DNA of 64,000 nucleotides from Simmondsia chinensis (lineage: Eukaryota; Streptophyta; Magnoliopsida; Caryophyllales; Simmondsiaceae). The notes under the pieces are model-generated. The model did no database searches and was not told where the DNA came from. It saw only the letters and a list, made by a program, of their open reading frames with translations. The stretch spans positions 11,137,501 to 11,201,500 of the forward strand of contig JAGTTD010000022.1 in NCBI GenBank assembly GCA_018398585.1, read 5' to 3'. Of the stretch, positions 44,101 through 56,200 are shown piece after piece (the stretch's first letter is position 1; each line of letters begins with the position of its first letter). A program made the translations under genes and the position numbers.

Positions 44101-45937
44101 AGTTTCGAACTTGACCACTGTATGGGAATAGCTTGTTACTTTATAGACCTCAACCTACTCATCGGATTGAGATGCTAGTTGCTTGTTTGGTTTGCAAAAA
44201 TGTTCGTGTTTTATATAGAAAATGAAAAATTATGAATGCTTAGAAAATTTAGAAACTAAGGAAAATATCCTTTCGGTTGCGAAGGAAAACTTAAAGAATA
44301 AGGAAAATATGTGTTTTCTAGTTTTTAGCACAAAAGAAGATTGTAAAACCTTGTTTTCCTAGAAAATTTGGGAAGTTAGGTTTGTGGAACCTATTCTCCT
44401 GAAAAATACAGATATTTGGCAAACTTTTTTTACAAATATTTGGATCTTTTCATGAAATGAATACTATCTAGAAATTTATGTTTTGGTTTCCTGCACGCTT
44501 CTTGTTTTGTTGTTCGTATTGTGACAAGGTTTATGTTTGGTGTAAATTCGATATAGGCACCATTTGAAGCAGCTGATACTTCCTTTTTTGTTTTCTTGCT
44601 CATTTGGTTGTATTCGTTTTGTAGGTATACTGAAACAGGGTTCAAGGTGAATGGAGTCAAGTATGAAGGCAGTTTGCTGTGCGTTGGAAACTTGCTACTT
44701 TCTTGGAGTCCCAAGAGATTTTCTGATATCACTCCTGATAGGTACAGACTTGCGGCTAAATATTGTTCATATCTCTTGTTCTTGATCAGTTCTTATACAT
44801 AGTTGTCAGTTTGATATAAGCATTATGAATTTGGGTAGAATTGCATGTAGAAATTGTAAGGACTCTGGAGTTACTAAGGGACATTTTGGTACCATTATCT
44901 ATTTATAGTTTTTGGTTTTTGAACAACTAAAAAAAGCTTGGGTTTTTTCTTATTTTTGTTTTCCTTTATTTAGTGTTCACCCAAACAAGGAAGAACTCAA
45001 AACAAAAAATCAAAAGCATGAAAAAAATCGTTTTTAGAATGTGGTTTTTAGTTTTTGAAAGACCAAAAACTGCAAGCAAAATATGATATGGAACCTGAAG
45101 AAACATGGTTGCCTTATGGATATGGATTACATATGTCATTGGTTCCTGTGCATCTTTTCATTGCTTCTAATTATTCCATGGGAGTCGAATACACTTTTAC
45201 TGAAAGATGAGATGGGAGAACAGAGGAGAGAGGATTTCTGTTAGGGTGTGTTGGCTTTGTCCTGAAATGCAAAGGGGGAATGGATTTCTGTTGCTTTGTA
45301 CTGTGATGTAGGGAGGGAGAAAGAGGGACATGGAGCTGTTTGGTGGTTGGGAGTTTGGTCGAATGATGAATATCCTTTGTTATTTCTCACCCCAAAACCT
45401 CCACCTATGATATGCCCCTTGCACATGCAGGATTGAGATATTGTACATGCGACCTTCTGATTTTTGGAAGGCTTGTATGATAAAATCTCCTTGTCTTATA
45501 ACTGTTAACAAGTTCATCACTAGAGGAACCTGGTCCTCAATCCAGCTGGGTTTGACGAACAAGTCTTCGCCTCCCCTATTAATTCAAAAGAAAAGGAGGA
45601 AAATATTGCAAAAACATACCGCATGGTGCAAAAGGCTCCATCAAAGTGGGTTTGGGGAAGATTAAATGTATGTAGCTTTTCCTCCACTTCGACAGAGATG
45701 CTATTTCCAATTACTAAACTGAAGTAACAATGGATAAACTCTACCAATTGCACCAATCTGCTCACTTAAGCTTATCTATAAAAAAGAAGTGCATTTATGT
45801 TTTCATTGCCTTTTGTTTGTTGGAGCAATTTTTGTAACTGACTCGTATATTCTTTTGGTCCCGCCTAGAATATGTTCTGACATTTGCAATATTATGGTGC
45901 AGCTTGTCTATCTTCCAGATTTTGCGGCCTATACCAG
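41156..45937 (+). CDS. NDUFAF3: NDUFAF3-like mitochondrial complex I assembly factor (Mth938 domain), first three exons
   Basis: Exons 41156-41352, 44625-44741 and 45903-45937 join in phase with GT-AG introns and give 116 residues. Residues 1-58 are Arg/Ser/Leu-rich with few acids (MALRQKVMGG, LRRAFSLYDQ), a likely mitochondrial presequence. The Mth938/DUF498 domain then begins: QEYTETGFKVNGVKYEGSLL, VGNLLLSWSPKRFSDI, SLSIFQILRPIP, diagnostic of the NDUFAF3 family, whose animal member helps assemble the membrane arm of respiratory complex I. The start at 41156 is preferred over an in-frame ATG at 41102 because it has purine/GATGG context and opens the presequence. The remaining domain (GCG-loop onward) is not found before 64000; intron 3 contains a giant gypsy element from about 46151. 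Gene or truncated copy cannot be decided here. Confidence 0.85.
41881..43210 (-). mobile_element. RTE-clade LINE, 5'-truncated, in intron 1 of the NDUFAF3-like gene
   Basis: Near-identical 17-bp target copies flank it (41864-41880 and 43211-43227, tcaattcccc-tcaa core). The minus strand encodes RTE RT with an intact catalytic box, MLFADDIVLVGEVREEVN (42911-43216), then frame-broken FRYLG-type and KLKGKYYKTIV, KVAEMRMLQWMCRHTR regions (42476-42685). The 3' UTR carries the tacgcagccttacccctttaggg block and a CAA-rich tail. The largest RTE copy in the window. Confidence 0.9.
43228..44624. other. NDUFAF3: Rest of NDUFAF3-like intron 1
   Basis: AT-rich intron with no bounded element. Segments near 43930-44030 and 44170-44370 carry tttgg/aaaatg/tttttag words typical of decayed hAT MITEs. 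Ends tcgttttgtag at the exon 2 acceptor. Confidence 0.5.
44885..45110. mobile_element. NDUFAF3: MITE-like foldback in intron 2 of the NDUFAF3-like gene
   Basis: tatagtttttggtttttgaacaac at the left is mirrored by agtttttgaaagaccaaaaactg at the right, with AT-rich sequence between. It resembles the MITE at 3424. No target copy resolved. Confidence 0.4.
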
Positions 45938-46150
45938 GTGAGAATTCAAATGAGTTCAGTTATAGAGGAATTACTTTGTGTGACCTTAATGTCCTAGAAA
46001 CATTCATATTCATATTCATAGTTGTGTTTAAGTAAATGTTTGTAGTTTCATGTTCATATTTAGTTTTGTTTATCCGAGTTATTGACATGTCTTGAATAGA
46101 CTAATGGTGGAAACTTGGATGCTTAAGTATTTCCTTGATCATATGATCTG

Positions 46151-47445
46151 ATTTTCTACGTCAATTAAAATTTAATATAAAACCCAATCTACTAAACACA
46201 TCTTAATTGAAGTCTAGGGCAAGAGGGTGTTGAATCACAGGGAGCAAGAGTACGTGAATCTAGTCTATGACCTAAATTGACTCAAGGAAAATTGAGGGCT
46301 TGTGTGGTAACTAATCAAGGAAACGACAACTAATCTAAGAGACTTGACTTCTAAAGGGAAAGGATATGGAATTGGAACCTAGGGTTTTGAATTCATCATT
46401 AGCTGATTACTCTGGCATTAAATCTTAAATTGGGATTATTGAGTGTCACACGGGTAGTGGTTTATGCTACGAGCTTCAACCTACTAAGATATTGTTAATT
46501 ATTACGTATTGACCCTGCCTAACTAAAGTATAGGGAAAATAGGCTCTACTTAACAATTCTATGAAAACTATTGCTTGATCAATTAATCCTAATGTTACAA
46601 GCGCAAAGCATTAATTCACATATATTAACATCAATGATTAAAGGTTACAAACTCAATAGTCATCTTCATTGAATAATCAATAGAACATAATACTTCAAGT
46701 TGTTTCTCACAGCCAAGCAATTCATGTAACACAATCAAATTATCTCAAAATAAAAGTAATACAATAGTAAAACGACTAAGACTTCATCTAACCCTTGAGA
46801 GGAAGTTAGCTCTCCATCAAGCATGAACCGGCGAAGGAGGAGATGAATGAGACTATGCCGATCTTCGTGCTAATCTTGGTCACGTTCCAATGAGGGGAAT
46901 TGGTGGAAAACGGAGAAGAGGGAGATGGAGGAGGGTGGACGACAATGAGGGGATAAAAACAGTTGATAAAACGATGAATGATGAAGTTGCGGTTCTCCTC
47001 TCCTTCTTAAACCATTATCCTCCACAAAACCCTAGGCTGAGTTGGCCTGCGCATGAACAGGCTGGGCGGCTGGAGGCTAGCATGCCAGGCACGAGTGGAT
47101 GGGCCGGCGGTGCTGGACGTGGAATGCAAGCTGGAGGTGTGGGCGGAGTTGAATGGTACTTGGTTGGATGGGCGCTAGAGGCCGGGGGTGGGCTAGACGC
47201 ACGGATGCGGGCCACAACTTGGCTTCGGGCTCACACATCCTTTTCCGAATCCCGATTGACTTGATTCAAGTGCCCATGCATTGAATTTTGTCTTGTTTGC
47301 GCCAAAGTTTGACCATTTAAGAAACTTTAATCGTCAAGCCTATAAAACATAAAAATGGCCAAAGTAAGGATATAATGATGATCGAACATGTGTAAAAGTG
47401 CTAAAATAGCAATGGAAATATGCGTAAATATGAGACACATCAACA
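46151..47445 (-). mobile_element. 3' LTR of a minus-strand Tat/Athila-type gypsy element
   Basis: The right edge is firm: on the minus strand tttggtgtggggtg (polypurine tract) is followed by TGTTGATGTGTCTC at 47445. The left edge, inside intron 3 of the NDUFAF3-like gene near 46151, is a guess. A GC-rich stretch at 47030-47230 creates spurious Gly/Ala/Pro-rich frames. The partner LTR would lie beyond the window. Confidence 0.6.
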
Positions 47446-49046
47446 CCCCACACCAAATCTTTGCTAGTCATCAAGCAAAGCAAGGGAGAGACACAAAGAT
47501 TGAAGCGTCCAACTACCCCAACCTTCACCAAGTCTTCCAATATTAGCACATACATTACAATTCGAGATAAGATTCAATCATCTAGAGCATTCTCCAATTT
47601 TATGAAGCCAAATGGTCCAACTCCAAAACTCATCATAGAATTTTATTAACTATGCATTGACTAGTCGATACTACTCAAGCATTTTAAGCACACAAGTGTA
47701 AGTAAATAGGACTTCATGCGGTGGAATCTCCTTAAATTCTTGCAACCAACCAAATATACCAAGGTTTTGTATACCCACACCATTGAATCACCTAAACACT
47801 TATACATACATAAAGTGAAACAAAAGGAGTTTCAAGTGGCATATCAGTGACCACTTTACAACATTGCAATAGAATCAAGGCACTAAGTGTTATGCATGGT
47901 TGTTAAAATCGCGATTCAGATCGTAGAATCACATGATTCTACGATCTTACATTAATTTATTGATCGTAATCACTTAAAAATTATGCTCAAGTAGAATCGG
48001 GTCAAAATCAGTAAAATCGCATCAAAATCATAAAAATTGCAATTTTTACCTGATTCAACCGATTTTTAGTCGAAGAGGGAAGAGAATACAAAATGGGAAA
48101 GGAGATAGGAGAAGGTAAGAAAACTAAGAAGGAAAAATAAATTCAAATACTAGGCATGATTGACAAACATACTTTCCGCCATTTATATAGGTGATTGCTA
48201 GAGTTACAAAATGAAGCAAAAACTACAACAGTTACATCAAAACTTCGCACTAATTTGTAGTTGCCCTTCTTTGCTAGCTGACATTCTTCAACTTAGGTAA
48301 AGAAACCGATGTAAGAAGGAGAAAGGAAATACTTTAATGGTCTAGGAATTCTGATGAAGGAGGGTTTTTGAAGAGAGACATTGGGGAAGTGGAAATGTCA
48401 TGCTAGGGAAATGGAAAAGCAAATTTGGGGAAGTGGAAAGAGCATTCTGCAGCCAACCTGGGAATTATGGCTTAGTGGGACACGTGTTGGTGCTTGAAGG
48501 GTCGGTGGGACATATGTCAAAGGGATTAACACAAGCATGCGTATGGGGGCTTGGGTCATTGGAAAACAGCTGTATTGCATTATTTTTTGGTAAATTGGAC
48601 TGGTTATGCTCCATGAGTTGGTTTTGCCCTAACAAAGCCCAATTTTGGATCTTAATGGCATTTAAGCCCATTTCTTGGTTTGGGCTCGTATAACTCCTCT
48701 GACTCCGTCACCATCCAACCACCGCACTCTGGCTCTCCACTCGTCCAACTACCGCGCTCTTTGCCACCGTCATTTGGACGCTCGCCAAGTCCAATTCTCT
48801 GCCACTCGTTTGGACACCGCGCTCTCCGCCACATAAAGTAGAATCTTAAGATTCTCAATTCGATTCTACGATTTTGATTCTGATGACCCCTTATCGATTC
48901 TATGTAGATTCCTGATTTTGACAATCCTGGTGGTATGTAGCAAGCCACTTTACAACTTTGTACTCACAAAATATAACAAAAGAAGAAAGAACTTAACCAT
49001 TAATGCACATCAATTTCCAAATTCTTCTTTTTCTTTTGCTTTCTCT

Positions 49047-49077
<31 letters not shown>

Positions 49078-49119
49078 CCTGTCCGACTTTTGGACTTTTG
49101 CATAACAAGTACTTCAATG
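47446..49119 (-). other. Non-coding 3' interior of the Tat/Athila-type gypsy element
   Basis: Between the polypurine tract and the next insertion. It starts with the atttggtgtgggg block and ctttgcttgatgactagc (minus strand), typical of this group, contains a TIR element at 47898-48933 and a T run of about 27 at 49051-49077. Confidence 0.6.
47898..48933. mobile_element. TIR DNA transposon, about 1 kb, possibly Mutator-like
   Basis: The left end tggttgttaaaatcgcgattc is matched by the complement of the right end (caggattgtcaaaatc-ggaatc), with tagaatc words just inside both. The flanks gtgttatgca and gtggtatgta are an imperfect 10-bp repeat that could be the target duplication. No transposase seen. 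Confidence 0.5.
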
Positions 49120-49586
49120 TGTTATGATTCAAGCCAATCTTGAATCATAGCCTAGGGATAAAAGAGGAATCAAAGAGTATGAGATGAGAAAGAAGTGCAT
49201 TGAGATGAGAAATTAGAAGAACTTAGATGAGAAATAAAGAGAAATCTAGAGATGAGAGAGAGAAATCAACAATCAATTCATTCAACATATGTGTTTACAT
49301 GAAGAGCAACTACTACTTATACTAATCTAGGACTAAAGGAGGCTAAGCATGTACATTGCACTTGGACACCAACATAACCGACCTTCCAAAGCACAACCGC
49401 CACCTTTGACCCTTCCTAAGTAACTCTTGATTTCAAGACACTACTTAACCGCCACTTCTTATTCAAAATATCTAAGACACGATCAAAATATCTATTAAAG
49501 CTAATACACGTGCACCAATTGACTTATACTATTTTATTACACACATTTTATTATTAGTACTTAATCCTAAATCCTGGGTCATGACA
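49120..49586 (-). repeat. 3' LTR of the second non-autonomous element
   Basis: 467 bp, TG...CA on the minus strand, preceded by the polypurine tract. Contains agatgagaaa/gagatgagag words near its end. Confidence 0.95.
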
Positions 49587-50008
49587 ATACTCCCCCTTTT
49601 AAAATATTCTTGTCCCCAAAAATCTAAGTAGAGCATTGACCCATGAAGATCGGTTGCTACTTTAGAGAGTGGCCAAAGACGAGTTGGTTGCATCTGATTT
49701 GGAGAACACGCTTCCAGAGGTCTGCCAATGCCATACCAGATCTGCCAAACTTTAACAACAATCCATACAGATGTGCCTCTTGTTACAGCTAGTACAGCCA
49801 CACGCCTTGCAACAGAGGACTTGCTAATGTAGTTGAATTTCACATCAATTCCAAGGGTGCATGGTTGTGTCAAACGAGAATTTGATTCTTTATCCAAATC
49901 AAAATCATGTTGTTGGAGTATGAACCACAAGAACTTTTGAAGATTCATGTTTGCTTTTACCCTTGGATGTTGCCCCTTGCCCTTGAGTTGCCTAACATAA
50001 GCTTCCAA
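49529..50008 (-). CDS. Orphan frame in the second non-autonomous element, 159 aa
   Basis: Minus-strand frame reading toward the 3' LTR. It opens EAYVRQLKGKGQHPRVKANM and ends across the polypurine tract into the LTR, where the residues just before the tract (YLDFWGQEYFKRGS) match the usual habit of plant LTR elements to encode Lys/Arg/Gly-rich residues over that tract. No family recognised. It probably continues the frame at 50228-50959 after a break. Confidence 0.4.
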   Translation of the reverse strand: MEAYVRQLKGKGQHPRVKANMNLQKFLWFILQQHDFDLDKESNSRLTQPCTLGIDVKFNYISKSSVARRVAVLAVTRGTSVWIVVKVWQIWYGIGRPLEACSPNQMQPTRLWPLSKVATDLHGSMLYLDFWGQEYFKRGSIVMTQDLGLSTNNKMCVIK

Positions 50009-50227
50009 CTCCCATCCATAGCTCTCACTTTTCCCTTTGAAGCTTGTGTTAGGTTGAGTTCTACCACTTTCATTGCTCCAAGAATGATTTTGCTAAAAAA
50101 ATATGTCTTTCCATACGATTTCCCTGAATTCACCACTGTCACAATTTACTACCAGACTGAAAAGTCGTACCCACAGGAAGCTAGCAGCATATATTGGATC
50201 TTCTACACGCTGTTTGAGCTTCATACA

Positions 50228-50959
50228 CTAATTCTCCGGAGGCCTTACACTTGGACGTACTTTTGGAGTCAATTCCTCATTCAAGGCTTGTACTTCCTTG
50301 TCCAATAAGGCTGAATGTTGTTGATGTTCCTCTGAACTAATCACCGTCTGCTTAGCATAATCCTTTGAAGTAACTGCAGCAACCTTCTCTTGCAAACACA
50401 CCCTAGGATCTGCCACTAAGGGTGCTACCTGAATTTGTCCTATTATAGCAATTCCATGCTCTCCTTGTGAACCAACAACTTGACTTTGAACTAGATTAGT
50501 TGCTACTGCAGCAATGTCAGCCCAATTCCCATCTGAATAAGAGTGTTCTGCAACACAATTTGGCTTTGCTTCATGATCGATTTCTTGCTGCGTTTTATGC
50601 ACTTCTAACACTACTATTTCCTTAGCTGCAATTCTCAATGGTTCATCAACTTGCATTGGTACACTTTCAATCTCAATTGTTTCTGCTGCAACAATCGGTG
50701 ACCCTACTTGCTTAACAGCTATTGAATCCAATTGTTGATAATTCTCACTACATTGAGGGACTTTAGTGATCTGTTCTCCATAAGCTACTGCTGCAGCATT
50801 CAAAGTAACCCCAGGAACTTGTTCACCTTGTTGAGAATTCTCACGTTCTTGTTCAATTTGTCGTGTAGTAAAAGTAAAAGTCCGCATTTCTCGAAGATCT
50901 TGCTTGATATCCATTAGAAGGTGCTGGATATAATCAGAACATCTCAAGCGTTCTTCCAT
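50228..50959 (-). CDS. Orphan 243-residue protein of the second non-autonomous element
   Basis: Starts MEERLRCSDYIQHLLMDIKQ, about 620 nt after the primer-binding site. The first ~50 residues are helical and charged (DLREMRTF, RQIEQEREN); the rest is acidic, Val/Glu/Gln-rich and probably disordered (VAAETIEIESVPMQVDEP). No zinc knuckle, protease or RRM. Length and position are those of a Gag-like leader protein, but there is no sequence support for that. Low similarity to anything I recognise; the frame being open over 732 bp suggests it is a real coding region. Confidence 0.5.
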   Translation of the reverse strand: MEERLRCSDYIQHLLMDIKQDLREMRTFTFTTRQIEQERENSQQGEQVPGVTLNAAAVAYGEQITKVPQCSENYQQLDSIAVKQVGSPIVAAETIEIESVPMQVDEPLRIAAKEIVVLEVHKTQQEIDHEAKPNCVAEHSYSDGNWADIAAVATNLVQSQVVGSQGEHGIAIIGQIQVAPLVADPRVCLQEKVAAVTSKDYAKQTVISSEEHQQHSALLDKEVQALNEELTPKVRPSVRPPEN

Positions 50960-51578
50960 TTTGATATCAATTAGCTAGCAATTCTGAACTTGCAGCTGTA
51001 TCTTGCAACTGAATTGAACTGATCAAGTTCCAGTAATAATGCTGCTATTGTTCTGAAATTCAGCAAAAATCATAGCTTCCTTTCAGCAGCTATCCAATGT
51101 ATGAATTTAGATCAGGTTCTATCGAGCTAACAGCAAGATTGAATCAATCTCAGCACTTCAAATCAAGGCTTCGGTATAACAGACCAATACCGAATCAGTT
51201 CTGTTCGAATTCAGTTCTGTTTTGCTGCGGTATAGCTGATTCACACTGATCAACACCGAATCAGCTAGCTTGAATGCACTAATCAAAACAACAGCGGTGC
51301 TAACTGAGATCAAAGCCTAAACAATTCGTTTAGATCAAGATCAAGATCAACTAGCTTAAACGCAAGCTCTGGCTTCAATTTTCTGCAGTACGCAATCAAT
51401 TTTTGAACCTTGCGCACAAAATTCCTTAGCTAACTCAATTAGATCTAACTCTAAGCTAAAATGCAACTCAAATGTATCAACGCTTAACTGAAATTCAAGC
51501 AATTTGAGCTCTACTTTCTTGATCAACACAACTTGATCAAGAATTTGATATCAACTACTTGATTTGGAAGCAAATTTA

Positions 51579-51591
51579 GGCTCTGATACCA
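51579..51591 (-). promoter_or_regulatory. Primer-binding site of the second non-autonomous element
   Basis: The complement reads TGGTATCAGAGCC, initiator tRNA-Met type, two bases inside the right LTR. Confidence 0.9.
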
Positions 51592-51593
51592 AT

Positions 51594-52060
51594 TGTTATG
51601 ATTCAAGCCAATCTTGAATCATAACCTAGGGATAAAAGAGGAATCAAAGAGTATGAGATGAGGAAGAAGTGTATTGAGATGAGAAATTAGAAGAACTTAG
51701 ATGAGAAATAGAGAGAAATCTAGAGATGAGAGAGAGAAATCAACAATCAATTCATTCAACATATGTGTTTACATGAAGAGCAACTACTACTTATACTAAT
51801 CTAGGACTAAAGGAGGCTAAGCATGTACATTGCACTTGGACACTAACATAACCGACCTTCCAAAGCACAGCCGCCACCTTTGACCCTTCCTAACTAACTC
51901 TTGACTTCAAGACACTACTTAACTGCCACTTCTTATTCAAAATATCTAAGACATGATCAAAATATCTATTAAAGCTAATACACGTGCTCCAATTGACTTA
52001 TACTATTTTATTACACGCATTGCATTATTAGTACTGAATCCCAAATCTCGGGTCATGACA
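51594..52060 (-). repeat. 5' LTR of the second non-autonomous element
   Basis: 467 bp, same length as its partner and nearly identical. It abuts the target copy caatg at 52061-52065. Confidence 0.95.
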
Positions 52061-52065
52061 CAATG

Positions 52066-52762
52066 TTACAATGGACAATTGATCAACAGGTACTTTACAT
52101 AGCATCAAGGGGCAAGGATTGGGATAGCCAATAGGGCAAGCATACAAAATTGATGGCATGAAGGATTGAAGCATACAAAATTGATGGCACGAAGGATTGT
52201 TTACTCAAAGTTTTTAGATTTCCCACAACAACGAGGTCCAGTTCGTAGTGAATACGTGCACGGCAAGAGTATTAACCATTAATATCAACAATGACCAACA
52301 ATACTGTCAAACAAGTATGGAGAAGAATCATTTGATTTCATAGAATCGAGAGAAGGAAATAAACAATCAATCCTATCCATCCTTCTAACATGTGCTTTGA
52401 TCAAGGAAAGACTTGACTAAAAGGTTCTAATGCACACTAAAAAGGCACAAAAAATATTCAAAATTTGACCAAAAATGAGTGCATGCAAACGGGCCTCATC
52501 CCCACCATCTAAATGTTGCATTGTCCTCGATGCAACGATATAAAGCATTAAAGTGCAAGAAAGAGGTGAGATGGAGTGATACAACTTGACAAGGCAATGC
52601 TCATGAAAGGGCTTGAATGAGCATGTATGGCTCCTCAAACACAGGACAAGAACCCGAGAAGAGAAAAACAAGCCTCCTAGTAGCTTATTAGCTCCAAAAC
52701 AAAGCTAAAAACAAGAAATAATAAACCTAGGCTACCTCCTAGTAGTGCTAAGTTTTACGCCT
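52066..52762 (-). other. Non-coding stretch after integrase in the Tat/Athila-type gypsy element
   Basis: The minus strand begins after the integrase stop with a block reading actaggaggtagcc, typical of this group downstream of pol, and then has no coding signal. Confidence 0.6.
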
Positions 52763-52932
52763 TTAGTCGGGCGTGATGGGTGTAATGACGTCAACCAAAG
52801 AAACAACTTCAATAAGCTCCCAGTTAACAATGACATCCATCTCAACTACAGGTTTAAGCCTTTGACCATTTATAGTGAACACACGACCATCTTTTGCATA
52901 GTATATCTCAACGGCACCCGAAAGGTAAGCCT
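52763..52932 (-). pseudogene. Gypsy integrase C-terminal tail (Tat/Athila type)
   Basis: The minus-strand frame reads YAKDGRVFTINGQRLKPVVE, the conserved integrase tail (G-x-x-F-x-V-N-G-x-R-L-K-P), ending at a stop at 52763. It is separated from the rest of integrase (59653 onward) by the L1 LINE; excising the LINE with one target copy joins the two in frame. Confidence 0.88.
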
Positions 52933-53212
52933 TTTTTTTTTGGGGTAAGTCAACGAAATATATAGATGAAGGAAAAATAGTACAAACTACAAGGGGCATA
53001 CCCCAGGACACGGCCGAAACCTGCAAATATGAAACAATGTCAAAACATAGTCTAGACAAAGTCCATACAATAAGCAACCAAAGAACAACTAAGGAAAAAA
53101 GAAGAAACTAAAGCTCAAAACCCCATTGCTGAAGCAAGGAGGCATGGCGGTGAGCTTCTCTGAATGAAGGAGCAGCCAGTAAGCGGCTCTTGACCAAACC
53201 CGCAATCTCTTC

Positions 53213-56200
53213 TCATACGGTCGCAATTGATCTGGACTGAGAATGCTGAACCCGAAGGTTGCGCTCATACCAGAGAGTATACACAGTCGTAGAGAGGCAG
53301 AGTCGAGCTATGATACTGCCAATCTCTCGCCCCCTGAGATGCTGAGCAGCCCAAGTGACGAGGTCGTCCCAAGGAAGGATAGGCCAAGCAATAGCTGTAC
53401 TCGGAATGACGGAGCTCCAGACCGTGGCAGAAAAAGAATAGGTGAAGAAAAGGTGCTCATGAGTCTCATCAGCAGAGCCGCAGAGAACACAAACACTCTG
53501 AACTCCTAGTGCTGTGAAGCGCAGAAGTTGGTCCCGAGTCCAAAGCCGCTTCCGAGAAGCGAGCCAGAGAATGAAGGAATGCCTCGGTATATGCATCTGA
53601 AACCACAGAAGGTGATGGATAGTGTCCTCTCTCCTGCTCTGCAACATCTCCCAAGCGGACTTGGTGGTGAATTTCCCGGAAGGGTCACCCAACCACCGGA
53701 TGGAATCCGCTATACCAGCCCGTGGGCTGAAAACAATTGAGTCCCAGATGGGTAGGAGCTCCAAACAACCCTATGGAAGCCTCCACTGACCACCCTGAAT
53801 AATGGATGAGACCCGAGAATCCCAATGAAGTCCAGAAGAGTTGAGCAGTTGAGCAAGGAAGCGCTCCGAAAGACGACCCCACGGCAGCCAATAATCAGTC
53901 CAAAGGGTAGTGTCAAGGCCATCGCCTATGACATGATAGATCGCACCAAAGGAGATGCAATGGACCTACAGAATTTGACCCCAGCACCACGAAGCCGAAC
54001 TCGTCGCTCGAATCGTCCAGAAGCTCCTCCCTCGAAGTCGGATCAGATGAACCCAGCGCGGCCAGAGCGAGGAAGGGTCAGAAAGGAGGAACCAGATATG
54101 CTTCATAATCGAAGCTTGGTTCCACTTAGCAAGACGACGAAGTTCGAGACCTCCCTCCCGCCGAGGGTAACACAAATGCCTCTAGGCAACAGTTGCTGCC
54201 CCCCCCCCCCCGGGGGCCAGCGAAGAGCCTCTCCAAAGAAACGTCACTGGAGTTGACTCGATCTTCCTGATCACCGTCTTCGGGAGCATGAAGACCGATG
54301 ACCAGTAGACCTGAATGGCAAAAAGAACATAACGGATAAGCTGTAGTCGGCCAACATATGACAGAGAACGAGAGGTCCAAAGCCGTATACGGGAGAGGAT
54401 GCGATCCAGAAGCAGCTTGCAGTCTACATACCGCAGCCGAGAAGTGATAAGCGGTACTCCCAGTTACCGAACTGGGCATTGCTAAGGCTGAAACCCAGAA
54501 CACCCTCTGAGTCACATAATCAACCCCTGCTAGAAAAATAGAACTGTTTGCTGCATTCGAGGAGAGCCTCGAGAGTTCAACAAAGCTATCCAACGCCTTC
54601 ACGAACAACTGATACACTGCACATATGACCCCGACAGAAGATCATCAGGTCATTAGCGAAACACAAGTGTGTCAACCCAGCGCGACGGCAGCATGGATGA
54701 TAATGAAACCGTGGGTCATCAATAGCACGGCGAAGTAGACCTCGGAGACCCTCCATAGCGATAACAAACAGATAAGGAGAGAGAGGGTCACCCTGACGCA
54801 CACCTCGACTGGAGCAGAAAAAAACCTCAAGTTCGCCGTTGATGGCCATAGAAAAGCGGGCTGTAGAGAGGCACTCGCGGACCCAACCAATCATGACCTC
54901 GGGAATCCCCATACTCCTCATACCGGCTGGAATAAAATCCCAACGAACAGTGTCAAAAGCCTTGCGGATATCAACCTTCAATGCACAAAGAGGCGAGCCC
55001 TGAAGGTGATAATCGCGCATCAACTCCTGCGTCAAAAGGATGCTATCAGAAATCTGACGGCCCGGGACAAAAGCTGTCTGAGCATTGTCAATCAGCCTGG
55101 GAAGAACACCCTTCAACTTGTTTGCAATGATCTTAGTAATACACTTATAGATTAAATTGCAATAGGAGATAGGGCGGAAATCACCACAGGTGGAGAGTCT
55201 CTCCACTTTAGGCACTAGACATATGCTGGTGGTGTTCAGGGCACCCAACATGCGCCCTGAGACGAAGAAAGACTGCATGGCCCTAATCAATGCTCCACCT
55301 ATCACCCCCTAAGCCCTCTTAAAAAAGAGGGAAGTGTAACCATCAGGCCCCGAGGCCCTATCGTCACCAATGGAAAAGAGAGCATCACGAGTCTCGACTG
55401 CGGAGATCGAGGAAATAAGCGGGCAAGCTTGATCCTCAGAAATGCGAGCCTCAAAGACGTCAGAAACATCCTCAGTCAGCAGACCACCAGTCAACAGCTG
55501 CTGGAAGAAAGTAACCCAGGCACGAGAGATCAACTGTGAATCATACGTCCTCACACCATCCGGGCCAACAATTGACGAAATCAGGTTCCGGGCCTGCCGA
55601 TGGAGAATAGATCGATGGAAGAACTGAGTGCTCTGATCCCCGAGCGAAAGCCACTGAATACGCGACTTCTGACGATGGAACACCTCCTCATCCCGACATA
55701 AGGAGGAAAACTCACGAAAAAGACGACGCTCCTCTAGGTGAAGGGTAGGACTCTCAGGGTCCTCATCCAGGGCCGTCTGGCTCATGGCCCACTCATCACG
55801 GGCCACCTCAACTCTAGCCGAAATGTGGCTAAAATGGCGGGTGTTGAGGGCCTTCAACTCACTCTTCAGCAACTTCAGCTTCTGAGTGAGCTGATACATC
55901 GGAGTACCGTCGACACAAGTGTCCCAGACTTGTCTAACTGTGGGAAGGAAGTCCTCGCGATCGGCTTAAAAGTTGAAGAATTTGAAAGGAAGTCGCCTAG
56001 CACGACGTTCCCCAAGTTCTCGCACAACAATGGCACTATGATCCGAAACAATTTGTCGGGCAAGGATCTCCGCAGATGCAATGGGAAAGTCTCGAAGCCA
56101 ACCCTCACTGACAAGGCACTAGTCAAGCCGCTTGAGGATCAAACGATCATCCTCGGCCTCATTGGACCATGTAAAATGAAGACCCGAAGAAGAGATGGGT

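Larger units (their letters stand above)
49120..52060 (-). mobile_element. Second non-autonomous LTR retrotransposon (orphan ORF), 2.94 kb
   Basis: LTRs 49120-49586 and 51594-52060, both 467 bp (minus-strand ends TGTCATGACCC and AATCATAACA). Exact target copies caatg at 49115-49119 and 52061-52065. The primer site for initiator tRNA-Met lies two bases from the right LTR and the polypurine tract aaaagggggagtat lies by the left LTR, so the element is on the minus strand. Its interior lacks RT, integrase and protease. It is inserted in the non-coding part of the gypsy element. LTRs differ at only a few positions by eye. Confidence 0.95.

Noticed and set aside
46890..47264. 124-residue Gly/Ala/Trp-rich plus frame and its Pro/Ala-rich antisense partner
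   Set aside because: Both arise from a GC-rich patch in an LTR; no domain, start context or splice support.
49051..49077. Poly-A tail of a LINE on the minus strand at the T run
   Set aside because: No LINE sequence adjoins it; it lies within the non-coding gypsy interior and no target copies were found.
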